Positions 25,511-34,534 of a DNA stretch of 64,000 nt are shown in pieces. How positions within the stretch are numbered: position 1 is the stretch's first letter; each line of letters opens with the position of its first letter. Where the stretch lies: the NCBI GenBank assembly GCA_900550865.1, contig URTM01000003.1, positions 1 to 64,000 on the forward strand, in the 5' to 3' direction. The position numbers were made by a program, and so were the translations under genes. The notes beneath the pieces are model-generated. The model saw only the letters and a list, made by a program, of their open reading frames with translations. It did not search any database and had not been told where the DNA came from. Origin of the DNA: an uncultured Dorea sp. GTDB taxonomy: Bacteria; Bacillota; Clostridia; Lachnospirales; Lachnospiraceae.

Positions 25511-25631
25511 CGTTTACTTCCCCCAATTATCTTTTTATATTCTCTTCTTTTCACTCTTGATGTCTGTCAATTTTGTCATCTGATTATTATTTATGATACC
25601 ATGATTACGCCTCACCGTAAACCCTGACACT

Positions 25632-27854
25632 CTACCTCTGGTCCTGTTTTTCCCGTATCTGCCGTTCCCATTCATGCAGCTTTCTGGCTGCCTCCGGATT
25701 CTGTTTTTCCAGCCGCTTTTCCAGTCGTTCACGATTCTTCTTCAGGTGATCCAGTATTTCCGGATGGTGCAGCAGCAACTGCTGTTCTACCTTCCGTCTT
25801 CGCTTCTCGATCAACTGTAAGATGACTTTTTTATCTCCTCTTAGGTTCTCAGGCAGTTCATCCAGATGCATTTCCATTCGTCTTAAGATTTCATCTTCAT
25901 CCAGTGCTCCGAGAGAATGCCAGTTTTTAAGTTTCTCTTCGAATCCCACATCTGCCAGACGTTCCAGATCCGGCAGTTTATGGATCTGCTCCATTACCTG
26001 ATGTACTTTCTTCTCCATCTCCTCCACCGCATCATCACCGAATGCCCATGCAAATTCTTCCAGTGTATTTTCTTCTTCTGCCGGAATCATTGCTTCATGA
26101 ACTGCATGTACTGCTGCCGGTATTTCAAGCTGCCACGGCATCTGGCTGACCGAATCTGTTCCCGGCTTCAAGCCTGTTCCTGGTTTCAAGTCCGTTCCCG
26201 GTGACGGAACACCGGCATCCTGTAATGCGGCAAGAATCGTCCTTCTTACCTTTCCCTCTTCGATCAGATGTCCGATTCCAAGATTTCGCATCTGTTCATT
26301 TACATTTTCCGAATGCTCTGTGATATAGAATTTGATTCCTTTTTTATCAAAATTCTCTGCCATCATTTCCAGACGGTCTGCTGCCGTAATGTCAATACTG
26401 TTGATTGCAGCCGCATCCACGATCACAACCTCTGTATCTTCTTTGATGCTGTTCTCTATATCCGACTGAAAGATCTTTACATTTGCAAAGAACAGGTTCT
26501 CACTGAACCGGTAAATGATCGTATGGCGGATCGGATAGGCATTCCGGTTTCTCTTCAGATCATAATACGCTTCTTTCCCCGGGATCATACCGCGGAATGA
26601 TCTCGGCGGATTGGTTGCCCGAAGTACCACTGCTACAAACGACAGTAACAGTCCGATCACTACGCCATAGATGGTTCCCAGAAATAATACACTCACACAT
26701 GCCGCCACGAAAATATAGAATTCGTTGCGGCTGACTTTGAATAAACGCACTGCCAGATGCAGTTCTACTACATTCATCAGTGCCGAGATCACGATCGCTG
26801 TCAGGACCGGAACCGGCAGATATCCAATGAATCCCGTCGCACAAAGCAGTACGATGGCCATTGTAATCGCCGCTACGACAGACACCGCCTGTGTCTTTCC
26901 TTCATACTGTTCATTCATGGATGTTCTGGAGATGCTTCCGTTCACCGGACAGCAGCCCACACATGCCGCCGCAATATTTCCCATTGCACATGCCAGGATT
27001 TCCTTATTCTCATCGATCTTATATCCATTTTTCATGGCAAAATTATTTTCTGACAACAGTGTCTCCGACATGATCACTGCCGCGATCATCAGACTTCTTC
27101 CAAGCGCCTGTCTCAGATCAATTCCCGCAAAGTGGAAATGTACCAGCTTCGGAAGTCCTTTTTCCACTGCATCCAAAAGCACTACACCATGTTCATCGAC
27201 ATGAAAAATCATCGTCGCTGCCACGCCTGCTGCCATGATCACAATCGCCATCGGAAATTTCGGGATCAGCTTTCCTGCCACACGGAGCAGAATCAACGCT
27301 CCCACACCAAGCACTACCGACAGCCAGCTGATCTCTTTACATGTCTCAGCAATATGTCTGACCAGCTCCGGAAGCTCTCCGGATCCGGCTTTTCCCCCAA
27401 GGATCTTTGGTATCTGCATCAGGATGATCGTCAGTGCGATCCCGCTGATGAATCCTCCCATAACCGGTGTTGAGATAAAGTCCACAATTCTTCCGGCTTT
27501 TAAGAAATAAAACAACACCAGCCAGATTCCGGTCAGAAGTGCGATCACCGGAACATATTGTATTGCCGCTTCACTTCCACTTTCAATTCCAAGTGACACC
27601 AGCGCCGCTCCGACGATCGCTGCCGGTGCAGCATCGACTCCGAAGATAAATTGTCTCGATGTCGAAAACAGTGCAAAGAACAGGATTGGAAATACCGAAC
27701 CATATAATCCATACACTGCCGGCAGTCCGGCAATCTGTGCGTAACCCATTGAGATAGGTATCGATACTGCCGCCATAATAATCCCTGAGAAAATATCTTT
27801 CGGCAGGTATTCTTTTTTATAGTTTTTCATTGTCGGACATAATCTATGTTTCAT
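25632..27854 (-). CDS. SulP-family anion transporter with STAS and coiled-coil tail
   Basis: 740 residues. Residues about 10-410 hold the SulP transmembrane core (DIFSGIIMAAVSIPISMGYAQIAGLPAVYGLYGSVFP, later PVNGSISRTSMN). A STAS domain follows at about 450-545 (VVIVDAAAINSIDITAADRLE). A linker has three copies of a PGT(D/G)LK-type repeat near residue 550. The last 160 residues are charged and helical (MEKKVHQVMEQIHKLPDLERL, KKNRERLEKRLEKQNPEAARK), an unusual cytoplasmic extension compared with the 550-600 residue norm. Substrate could be sulfate, bicarbonate or other anions. GGAG lies 7 bases before the ATG. Confidence 0.87.
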   Translation of the reverse strand: MKHRLCPTMKNYKKEYLPKDIFSGIIMAAVSIPISMGYAQIAGLPAVYGLYGSVFPILFFALFSTSRQFIFGVDAAPAAIVGAALVSLGIESGSEAAIQYVPVIALLTGIWLVLFYFLKAGRIVDFISTPVMGGFISGIALTIILMQIPKILGGKAGSGELPELVRHIAETCKEISWLSVVLGVGALILLRVAGKLIPKFPMAIVIMAAGVAATMIFHVDEHGVVLLDAVEKGLPKLVHFHFAGIDLRQALGRSLMIAAVIMSETLLSENNFAMKNGYKIDENKEILACAMGNIAAACVGCCPVNGSISRTSMNEQYEGKTQAVSVVAAITMAIVLLCATGFIGYLPVPVLTAIVISALMNVVELHLAVRLFKVSRNEFYIFVAACVSVLFLGTIYGVVIGLLLSFVAVVLRATNPPRSFRGMIPGKEAYYDLKRNRNAYPIRHTIIYRFSENLFFANVKIFQSDIENSIKEDTEVVIVDAAAINSIDITAADRLEMMAENFDKKGIKFYITEHSENVNEQMRNLGIGHLIEEGKVRRTILAALQDAGVPSPGTDLKPGTGLKPGTDSVSQMPWQLEIPAAVHAVHEAMIPAEEENTLEEFAWAFGDDAVEEMEKKVHQVMEQIHKLPDLERLADVGFEEKLKNWHSLGALDEDEILRRMEMHLDELPENLRGDKKVILQLIEKRRRKVEQQLLLHHPEILDHLKKNRERLEKRLEKQNPEAARKLHEWERQIREKQDQR

Positions 27855-27951
27855 ACAATCACTCCCTGTGTTTTTATGTAAAAATCTAAGTCATTACTTT
27901 CTTATGTTAGCTGAATCCGTCCTGTTATACAACACTTTTTTTATATACAAA

Positions 27952-27992
27952 AGAAGAGATAAGCCTCCTTCTTCAGGTAACTTATCTCTTCT
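27952..27992. terminator. Terminator downstream of ilvE
   Basis: AGAAGAGATAAG (27952-27963) pairs with CTTATCTCTTCT (27981-27992). It lies about 30 bases past the ilvE stop on the minus strand and fits a rho-independent terminator. Confidence 0.7.
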
Positions 27993-28020
27993 ATCTACTT
28001 TTTTAATCTCTATAAGACAA

Positions 28021-29046
28021 TTAGCAGATCTTGCAGATCCATCCTTCCGGAGCTTCGATGTGTCCCATCTGGATTCCTGTTAATGTCTCGTACAGTTTCT
28101 TTGTAACAGGTCCCATCTCTTCCATTCCGCTTGGGAAGCAGATTTCTTTACCGTGGTCAACGATCTTTCCTACAGGAGAGATAACTGCAGCTGTACCGCA
28201 GAGTCCGCATTCTGCGAAGTCTCCGAGTTCATCTAAGTAAACTTCTCTTTCTTCTACTTCCAGTCCAAGATAGTGCTCTGCAACGTACATCAGGGAACGT
28301 CTTGTAATAGATGGAAGGATTGTAGATGATTTTGGTGTTACGACTTTGTTATCTTTTGTTACGAAGATGAAGTTCGCTCCACCTGTCTCTTCTACTTTTG
28401 TTCTGGTTGCTGCATCCAGATACATGTTCTCATCGTATCCTTCTTCATGAGCTGTTACGATTGCATGAAGGCTCATTGCGTAGTTCAGTCCTGCTTTTAC
28501 ATGACCTGTTCCATGCGGTGCGGCACGGTCAAAATCAGAAACTTTGATTGTGATCGGTTTTGCTCCGCCTTTGAAGTATGGTCCAACTGGTGTAGCAAAT
28601 ACACGGAACTGATACTCATCTGCAGGTTTTACACCGATAACGGCACTGGAACCGAACATATATGGTCTTACATATAAAGTTGCTCCTGATCCGTATGGCG
28701 GTACGTAAGCTGCATTGGCTTTTACAACCTGTTTGATAGCATCTACAAATCTATCTTCCGGGAATACAGGCATCTCAAGTCTTGCTGCCGAGTCTGCCAT
28801 TCTTGCTGCATTTAAGTCCGGGCGAAATGTTACGATATGACCATCTTCTGTGGTATACGCTTTCATTCCTTCAAAACATGTCTGTGCATACTGAAGTACG
28901 CCTGCACATTCGCTAATCGTAATCTGGTCATCGGAGGTAAGTGTACCTTCATCCCATGCTCCATTTTTAAAATTGGAAACATATCTCTTATCTGTCTTCA
29001 TATAGCCAAATCCAATGTTTGACCAGTCAATATTCTTCTTCTCCAT
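28021..29046 (-). CDS. ilvE: Branched-chain amino acid aminotransferase
   Basis: 341 residues. PLP enzyme that interconverts leucine, isoleucine and valine with their 2-keto acids. Start at 29046 (MEKKNIDWSNIGFGYMKTDKRY) has GGAGG seven bases upstream. Family-II fold-type IV features: GHVKAGLNYAMSLHA with the PLP lysine, and DAATRTKVEETGGANFIFV followed by LPSITRRSLMYVA. GLCGTAAVISPVG is near the end. It is downstream of ilvN/ilvB but separated by about 150 bases, so it may have its own promoter. Confidence 0.95.
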   Translation of the reverse strand: MEKKNIDWSNIGFGYMKTDKRYVSNFKNGAWDEGTLTSDDQITISECAGVLQYAQTCFEGMKAYTTEDGHIVTFRPDLNAARMADSAARLEMPVFPEDRFVDAIKQVVKANAAYVPPYGSGATLYVRPYMFGSSAVIGVKPADEYQFRVFATPVGPYFKGGAKPITIKVSDFDRAAPHGTGHVKAGLNYAMSLHAIVTAHEEGYDENMYLDAATRTKVEETGGANFIFVTKDNKVVTPKSSTILPSITRRSLMYVAEHYLGLEVEEREVYLDELGDFAECGLCGTAAVISPVGKIVDHGKEICFPSGMEEMGPVTKKLYETLTGIQMGHIEAPEGWICKIC

Positions 29047-29190
29047 TGTGACTCCTCCGTCCTTTAAACAAATGTTTGATTTATCATCTTGTCTTATTAT
29101 AATACTACTGTTTTTAAAATTCAAGAGTGCGCTCTGTTTTTTTATCATACAGTTTTCATCCGGTCAATTTCATGATCAGATTTAAATTTT

Positions 29191-29700
29191 CTATCGTTCC
29201 ATCATACTGATCGATTCGATACCGACACTTCCGCCGCGGACAACTTCAATGCTTGAGAATTCTTCCTTCATCAGCTTGATAACCGCATCGTTCTTCGTAG
29301 CTGTCTGAACGAATTCCATCAGGACACTGTCCTTTCCGTAATCGATCACCTTGGCCTTGAATGTCTCTGCGATCTGGAAGCATTCCACTTTATCATCCTT
29401 GGTGCACTTACGTACTTTTACATACAGGATCTCTTTCATACGTACGAATACGTCTGTAAAATCAATGACCTTGATTACTTCTACCAGACGGTTCAACTGC
29501 TTTTTGATCTGCTCAAATGTCTCGTCATCACTGACCGTAGCGATCGTCATTCTGGATACCGTCGGATCTTCCGTCGTTCCAACTGTCAGACTGTCCAGGT
29601 TGTAAGACTTTCCGGAAAAGAGTCCGGAGATCTTGGACAGAACTCCCACCTGGTTTTCTACATATAATGAGATCCATCGTTTTTTCATAGCATTATTCAT
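29191..29700 (-). CDS. ilvN: Acetolactate synthase regulatory subunit
   Basis: 169 residues: an N-terminal ACT domain (WISLYVENQVGVLSKISGLFSGKSYNLDSLTVG) and a C-terminal regulatory half (AKVIDYGKDSVLMEFVQTA). It binds valine and tunes the IlvB catalytic subunit. AAAGGAG precedes the start, 28 bases after ilvB, so both are under the T-box leader upstream of ilvB. Confidence 0.94.
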   Translation of the reverse strand: MNNAMKKRWISLYVENQVGVLSKISGLFSGKSYNLDSLTVGTTEDPTVSRMTIATVSDDETFEQIKKQLNRLVEVIKVIDFTDVFVRMKEILYVKVRKCTKDDKVECFQIAETFKAKVIDYGKDSVLMEFVQTATKNDAVIKLMKEEFSSIEVVRGGSVGIESISMMER

Positions 29701-29728
29701 AATTTGCTCTCCTTTCGTCCTCTTATTC

Positions 29729-31450
29729 CTAGCAATCCATGATCAGGTCTTCCAGTGTTCCGCCTGGTTTTACCATCGGATATACCAGATCTTCAGGATC
29801 GATGTCAAACTCCAGGATGTACGGTGTCTTCTTACTCTTCATCGCCTCTCTGAATGCAGGTTCGATGTCTTCTTTCTTTGTAATATGGATTCCTTTTGCC
29901 CCATAACTGTCTGCGAGCTTCATAAAATCCGGTGTATAAGTCGGGCATTCTACTTCTCCGCATTTTCCTCTGCAGGCTGCTCCCGAACGCAGACATGTCA
30001 TGGAATAACGTTTTCCGTAGAATAATTTCTGCCACTGGCGTACCATTCCCAGATTATTATTATTGAAGATACAGCTGATGATCGGAAGTTCTTCCAGTAC
30101 TGCTGTTGCCAGTTCCTGGCTGTTCATCTGGAATCCGCCGTCACCGGAGATGGAGATAACCGGTGTATCCGGATTACCGATCTTGGCTCCGATTGCTCCC
30201 GGCATACCATATCCCATCGTTCCAAGACCTCCCGACATCAGAAGCTTCTTCCTCTCTGTGATCTCGATAAACTGTGCCGTGAACATCTGATGCTGTCCGA
30301 CATCCGTTACAATAATGGCTTCATCAAAGATGCGGTTAATTGCCTCGATAACATCCTGTGGTGTCATAATCGGCTTTTTCTTCATCATCAGCGGATGTTC
30401 TTCTTTCCATCCTTCAATCGTCTTCAGCCATTTTTCTGTCTCACACGCAGATACATACTCCAGCATCTTCGTCACTGCTTCTTTTGCATCCGCTACGATC
30501 GGCACATCTACCTGTACATTTTTTGAAATCGCTGCTGTGTCAATATCAATATGTACGATCTGTGCATTTGGAGCAAATGAATGCAGTTTTCCGGTAATAC
30601 GGTCGTTGAATCTGGTTCCGATCGAGAATAACAGGTCACATTCATTGACCGCCATATTGCAGGCATATGCACCATGCATTCCAAGATTACCTATATAAAG
30701 AGGATGTGTTGTCGAGATTGCCCCGCGTCCCATTACAGTTGTAACTACAGGAACATTCGTCATATCCACCAGTTTGGTAAATTCTTCATTGGCATGTGCG
30801 ATATTGATTCCGCCGCCGGCAAGGAATAATGGCTTCTTTGCTTTAGAGAGCATCTTGAGTGCCCGCTTCAGCTGTCCTACATGTACATGTGTATTCGGTT
30901 TATAGCCACGGATATTTACTTCTGCCGGATATTCTGCACTTCCCAGTTCTCCCATCACATCTTTCGGAAGGTCGATCAGCACCGGTCCCGGTCTTCCTGT
31001 TCTTGCGATGTAGAACGCTTCTTTAATAATGCGTCCCAGATCTTCTCTGTTTCTGACTGTCACGCCATACTTTGTAATGCTTCTTGTGATCCCCACGATA
31101 TCTACTTCCTGGAAAGCATCATTTCCGATCAGATGTCTGGATACCTGTCCGGTAAAGCATACCAGCGGCACGCTGTCATAATATGCCGTTGCAAGTCCTG
31201 TAACCAGATTCGTTGCTCCAGGTCCGCTCGTAACGAGACATACACCGACCTTTCCGGTTGATCTTGCATAAGCATCTGCCTCATGTACCAGTGCCACTTC
31301 CTGTCTCGGAAGGATTACCTTCGTATAATCCTGCTTATAAAGTTCATCACTGATATCGATCGTACAGGCTCCCGGATACCCGAAAATTGTGTCTACCTGC
31401 TCTTCTCTCAGTGCTTTTACCAGTAATTTATTTCCACTGATCTTCTTCAT
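29729..31450 (-). CDS. ilvB: Acetolactate synthase catalytic subunit
   Basis: 573 residues, ThDP and FAD dependent. It condenses two pyruvates, or pyruvate and 2-ketobutyrate, in branched-chain amino acid synthesis. Visible: IFGYPGACTIDISDEL near the N-terminus, catalytic glutamate region RQEVALVHEADAYAR, the FAD region MHGAYACNMAVNECDLL, and the ThDP motif GDGGFQMNSQELATAV..NNNNLGMVRQWQ. A cysteine-rich insertion near the C-terminus (CLRSGAACRGKCGEVECPTY) is not typical of E. coli or Bacillus enzymes. AAGGAGG precedes the ATG. Confidence 0.94.
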   Translation of the reverse strand: MKKISGNKLLVKALREEQVDTIFGYPGACTIDISDELYKQDYTKVILPRQEVALVHEADAYARSTGKVGVCLVTSGPGATNLVTGLATAYYDSVPLVCFTGQVSRHLIGNDAFQEVDIVGITRSITKYGVTVRNREDLGRIIKEAFYIARTGRPGPVLIDLPKDVMGELGSAEYPAEVNIRGYKPNTHVHVGQLKRALKMLSKAKKPLFLAGGGINIAHANEEFTKLVDMTNVPVVTTVMGRGAISTTHPLYIGNLGMHGAYACNMAVNECDLLFSIGTRFNDRITGKLHSFAPNAQIVHIDIDTAAISKNVQVDVPIVADAKEAVTKMLEYVSACETEKWLKTIEGWKEEHPLMMKKKPIMTPQDVIEAINRIFDEAIIVTDVGQHQMFTAQFIEITERKKLLMSGGLGTMGYGMPGAIGAKIGNPDTPVISISGDGGFQMNSQELATAVLEELPIISCIFNNNNLGMVRQWQKLFYGKRYSMTCLRSGAACRGKCGEVECPTYTPDFMKLADSYGAKGIHITKKEDIEPAFREAMKSKKTPYILEFDIDPEDLVYPMVKPGGTLEDLIMDC

Positions 31451-31571
31451 ATACTACCTCCTTGAAATCTGATCATCGTTTACAGATGCCATCCGCCGCC
31501 GTCAGCTTATTTCTGCATTTCCACCTTTCCCTTAACCTTACGCTGCTTTACACTTACGCTACTTTACATAA

Positions 31572-31903
31572 GAAACGCCCCAAGCCGTCAGCTCAGGGCG
31601 AATGTTACATCCGTGTTACCACCTAAATTCAGAAAATACTTTCTGCTCTCTGCCCGGTACAGGTTCCTATACCAGCTCCCCGTTAACGCTGGGACTGCGT
31701 TGAAGTCTACTTGGATATTTCTTCTGGGTATTCTCTCTGGATATTTTTGCATATCCCTGTATATTTTCCCCGCTTATCCTTTCGGTTCACAGCTCAAAGG
31801 CTACTTCCATAAATCCTTCACGAAGACTTGCACCTCCCGCCTTCTCTCTTTGCTTCCGGAATCTATGTACTCCTCCTTGTCATAGCATTTCACTGAATAT
31901 TTA
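31572..31903 (-). promoter_or_regulatory. T-box leader of ilvBN
   Basis: Minus-strand RNA between a promoter and ilvB. The T-box core AGGTGGTAACACGG (31611-31624) is followed by a terminator stem (31576-31600, ten pairs) and a TTTCTTA tail. Upstream parts show an AGAGAGAAGG segment and GGTGCAAG, typical of Stem I. Uncharged tRNA would favour the antiterminator. The specifier codon should read a branched-chain amino acid, but I could not place it reliably. The gene-free block 31451-32137 consists of this leader and the divergent ilv/glg promoter area. Confidence 0.85.
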
Positions 31904-31909
31904 TAAAAT

Positions 31910-31939
31910 ATTATAGGTGACACACTTATGTATTGTCAA
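31910..31939 (-). promoter_or_regulatory. Promoter of ilvBN T-box leader
   Basis: On the minus strand TTGACA (31939-31934), 18 bases, TATAAT (31915-31910). Both hexamers are consensus. Confidence 0.75.
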
Positions 31940-32137
31940 CTATTTTTAGTCTGTTAATTTTTTGTCTGTTTTTTTTTATTATTTTTTCTACTAAATTCGC
32001 TATTTTTTTCACCTTTCACAAATTTGTTGGATTAATTCAAATATTTTTGTTATTTTTTTCATTTTTTTCCAAAAATATATGGCAAAAAATTGCAAAAAAT
32101 AATACAATAGATGCATAAGCAATAAGGAGGATATGTC

Positions 32138-33277
32138 ATGAAACAAAAAAATATGTTAGCGATGATATTAGCCGGCGGTAGAGGCTCTCGTCTTCACGAA
32201 CTGACAAATAAAGTTGCAAAACCAGCTGTTTCCTATGGTGGAAAATACAGAATCATTGATTTTCCACTCAGTAACTGTGCCAACAGCGGCATCAATGTCG
32301 TAGGAGTATTAACCCAGTATGAATCCATCCTGCTGAACAGCTATGTGGCTGCAGGCAGACGCTGGGGCTTAGATGCAAAAGACAGCGGTGTCTTCGTTCT
32401 TCCGCCTCGTGAGAAAGCAGATGCAAACCTGGATGTATACAGAGGTACTGCAGATGCCATTTCCCAGAACATCGACTTCATTGATACATATGCACCGGAA
32501 TACCTTCTGGTACTTTCCGGCGACCACATTTACAAAATGAATTACGATGCAATGTTACAGGAACACAAGGCCAATGATGCCGATGCAACGATTGCTGTTA
32601 TCGAAGTTCCTATGAAAGAGGCAAGCCGTTTCGGTATCATGAATACCAACGAAGAAGGCCGTATCGTAGAATTCGAAGAGAAACCGGAACATCCGAAAAG
32701 CAACCTTGCTTCTATGGGAATCTATATCTTCAACTGGAAACTGTTACGTAAGATATTAGTTGCCGATATGAAAGATCCTGATTCCAGCCATGATTTTGGT
32801 AAAGATATCATTCCTTCTCTTCTGAATGATGATAAGAAATTATATGCATACAAGTTCAAAGGTTACTGGAAAGACGTCGGAACAATCGACTCTCTCTGGG
32901 AAGCTAATATGGATCTGTTAAGCAAGAACAATCAGCTTGACCTGAATGATCCTACATGGAAGATCTACACAGAGGATGCTACTGCACTTCCTCAGTACAT
33001 CGGACCTGATGCAGAGATTCATCATGCATTTGTCAATCAGGGATGTGTGATCGAAGGTGAGATCGACCATTCCGTTCTCTTTACAGGCGCAAGAGTCGGC
33101 AAGGGAGCTAAGATTATCGACAGTGTTCTTATGCCGGGTGTTGTCGTGGAAGAAAATGCTGTCGTTACACGTGCACTGGTTGCCGATAACGTTAAGATCG
33201 GTGCAGGCGCAAAAGTCGGCGATGCAAAGAGCGAGCATATCGAACTCGTTTCCAAACGTGTAAAGGGGGTAGAATAA
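32138..33277 (+). CDS. glgC: Glucose-1-phosphate adenylyltransferase
   Basis: 379 residues. Makes ADP-glucose for glycogen. Residues 9-20 carry the nucleotide motif LAGGRGSRLHEL, then KPAVSYGGKYRIIDFPLSNC, and SGDHIYKMNYDAML holds the catalytic aspartate. FEEKPEHPKSNLASMGIYIF forms the sugar-phosphate site, and a C-terminal beta-helix completes it. AAGGAGG precedes the ATG. A TACAAT at 32103-32108 may be its -10 box. It is co-transcribed with glgD 2 bases later. Confidence 0.95.
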   Translation: MKQKNMLAMILAGGRGSRLHELTNKVAKPAVSYGGKYRIIDFPLSNCANSGINVVGVLTQYESILLNSYVAAGRRWGLDAKDSGVFVLPPREKADANLDVYRGTADAISQNIDFIDTYAPEYLLVLSGDHIYKMNYDAMLQEHKANDADATIAVIEVPMKEASRFGIMNTNEEGRIVEFEEKPEHPKSNLASMGIYIFNWKLLRKILVADMKDPDSSHDFGKDIIPSLLNDDKKLYAYKFKGYWKDVGTIDSLWEANMDLLSKNNQLDLNDPTWKIYTEDATALPQYIGPDAEIHHAFVNQGCVIEGEIDHSVLFTGARVGKGAKIIDSVLMPGVVVEENAVVTRALVADNVKIGAGAKVGDAKSEHIELVSKRVKGVE

Positions 33278-33279
33278 TT

Positions 33280-34395
33280 ATGGCTAAAGCATTTGGAATT
33301 GTAAACTTTGCCGGAAATCACATCGGCGTGGAAGGCATGCAGGAATATCGTCCGGTAGGTGCATTCTCTTTCCTTGGACGTTACCGTGTCATCGACTTCC
33401 CGATCTCTAATATGAGCAACAGCGGAATTGACCACATTCAGGTATATATCCGCAGAAAACCACAGTCTCTGACTGCGCATCTTGGAACCGGACGTAATTA
33501 TAATATCAATTCCAAGAGTGGTAATCTTCAGATCCTCTACTCCGGACTTGGCATGAATATGAGTCTGTATAACAATGACATTGCTTCTTATATCGAGAAC
33601 CTGGAATACATCGAACAGGAACTCGCTGAATATGTAGTGATCGCACCAAGTTATATGGTTTATACACAAGATTACCAGAAACTGTTAAATGACCACATTG
33701 AATCTGGTGCTGACATCACTCTGCTGTATCACTCTGTAGATAATGCAAAAGAATATTTCCTGAACTGCTATGCTCTGAACCTGAACAAGCAGAAAGGAGT
33801 TCTTTCACTGGAACAGAATCATGGAAATGCAAAGAACAAGAACATTTTCATGGATACTTATATTATGAAAAAGGATCTGTTCATTGAGCTGATCCACAAA
33901 GCAAGAAAAACTTCTTCTGTATACACTTTATTAGATATCGTCAATGCTTCCTGTGAGGAACTTGATATCCGTGGTGTTTCCCACAGAGGATACTTTGCCG
34001 CAATCTCTGATTTCAAGAGTTACTATGATTCAAACCTTTCTCTGACAGACATTAAGACTGCTCAGAATCTGTTTGATCCTAACTGGCCTATTTATACAAG
34101 AACGAATGATTCCTGCCCGACACAGTATTTTGAGACAGGAACAGCCAAGAACTCTATTGTATCCAATGGATGTCTGATCGAGGGTTCTCTGGAACACTCT
34201 GTTGTAGGTCGTGGATGTATTATCAAGAAAGGTGCTGTCATCAAGAACTGTGTTGTTCTCTCTGATGCATACATTGGCGAAAATGTTCACATTGAAAATC
34301 AGGTTGTTGACAAGCACGCAAAGATCACACATGTAAAAGAACTTACATCTTCCGAGGAACGTCCTGGATATGTAAGAAGAAACGATACATTATAG
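33280..34395 (+). CDS. glgD: GlgD subunit of ADP-glucose pyrophosphorylase
   Basis: 371 residues. A GlgC paralogue in which the G-rich nucleotide loop is replaced (AFGIVNFAGNHIGVEGMQEY), as is normal for GlgD. DFPISNMSNSGIDHIQVYIRRKPQS follows, and a C-terminal beta-helix (NGCLIEGSLEHSVVGRGCIIKKGAVIKNCVV). In Firmicutes, GlgD alone has little activity but modulates GlgC in a GlgC-GlgD complex. It follows glgC by 2 bases with AAAGGGGG upstream. Confidence 0.94.
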   Translation: MAKAFGIVNFAGNHIGVEGMQEYRPVGAFSFLGRYRVIDFPISNMSNSGIDHIQVYIRRKPQSLTAHLGTGRNYNINSKSGNLQILYSGLGMNMSLYNNDIASYIENLEYIEQELAEYVVIAPSYMVYTQDYQKLLNDHIESGADITLLYHSVDNAKEYFLNCYALNLNKQKGVLSLEQNHGNAKNKNIFMDTYIMKKDLFIELIHKARKTSSVYTLLDIVNASCEELDIRGVSHRGYFAAISDFKSYYDSNLSLTDIKTAQNLFDPNWPIYTRTNDSCPTQYFETGTAKNSIVSNGCLIEGSLEHSVVGRGCIIKKGAVIKNCVVLSDAYIGENVHIENQVVDKHAKITHVKELTSSEERPGYVRRNDTL

Positions 34396-34421
34396 ACAAT
34401 TACCATCATTTAACCTTACGG

Positions 34422-34444
34422 AAAACCTGCTGCCGGCAGGTTTT
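34422..34444. terminator. Terminator of glgCD
   Basis: AAAACCTGC and GCAGGTTTT form a 9-bp stem with a five-base loop, followed by more T. It lies 27 bases past the glgD stop, between convergent transcripts. Confidence 0.75.
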
Positions 34445-34534
34445 TCGTGTATAAAAGAGAAACTGTCACCGACAGCTTCTCTTATTATTTTTACAGACAA
34501 AAAAGCAGCCAGAATCTTATCTGCCAGTCATTTT

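Noticed and set aside
31610..31900. Exact T-box specifier codon
   Set aside because: Several triplets after Stem I would fit; without a covariance model I could not choose, so no amino acid was named.
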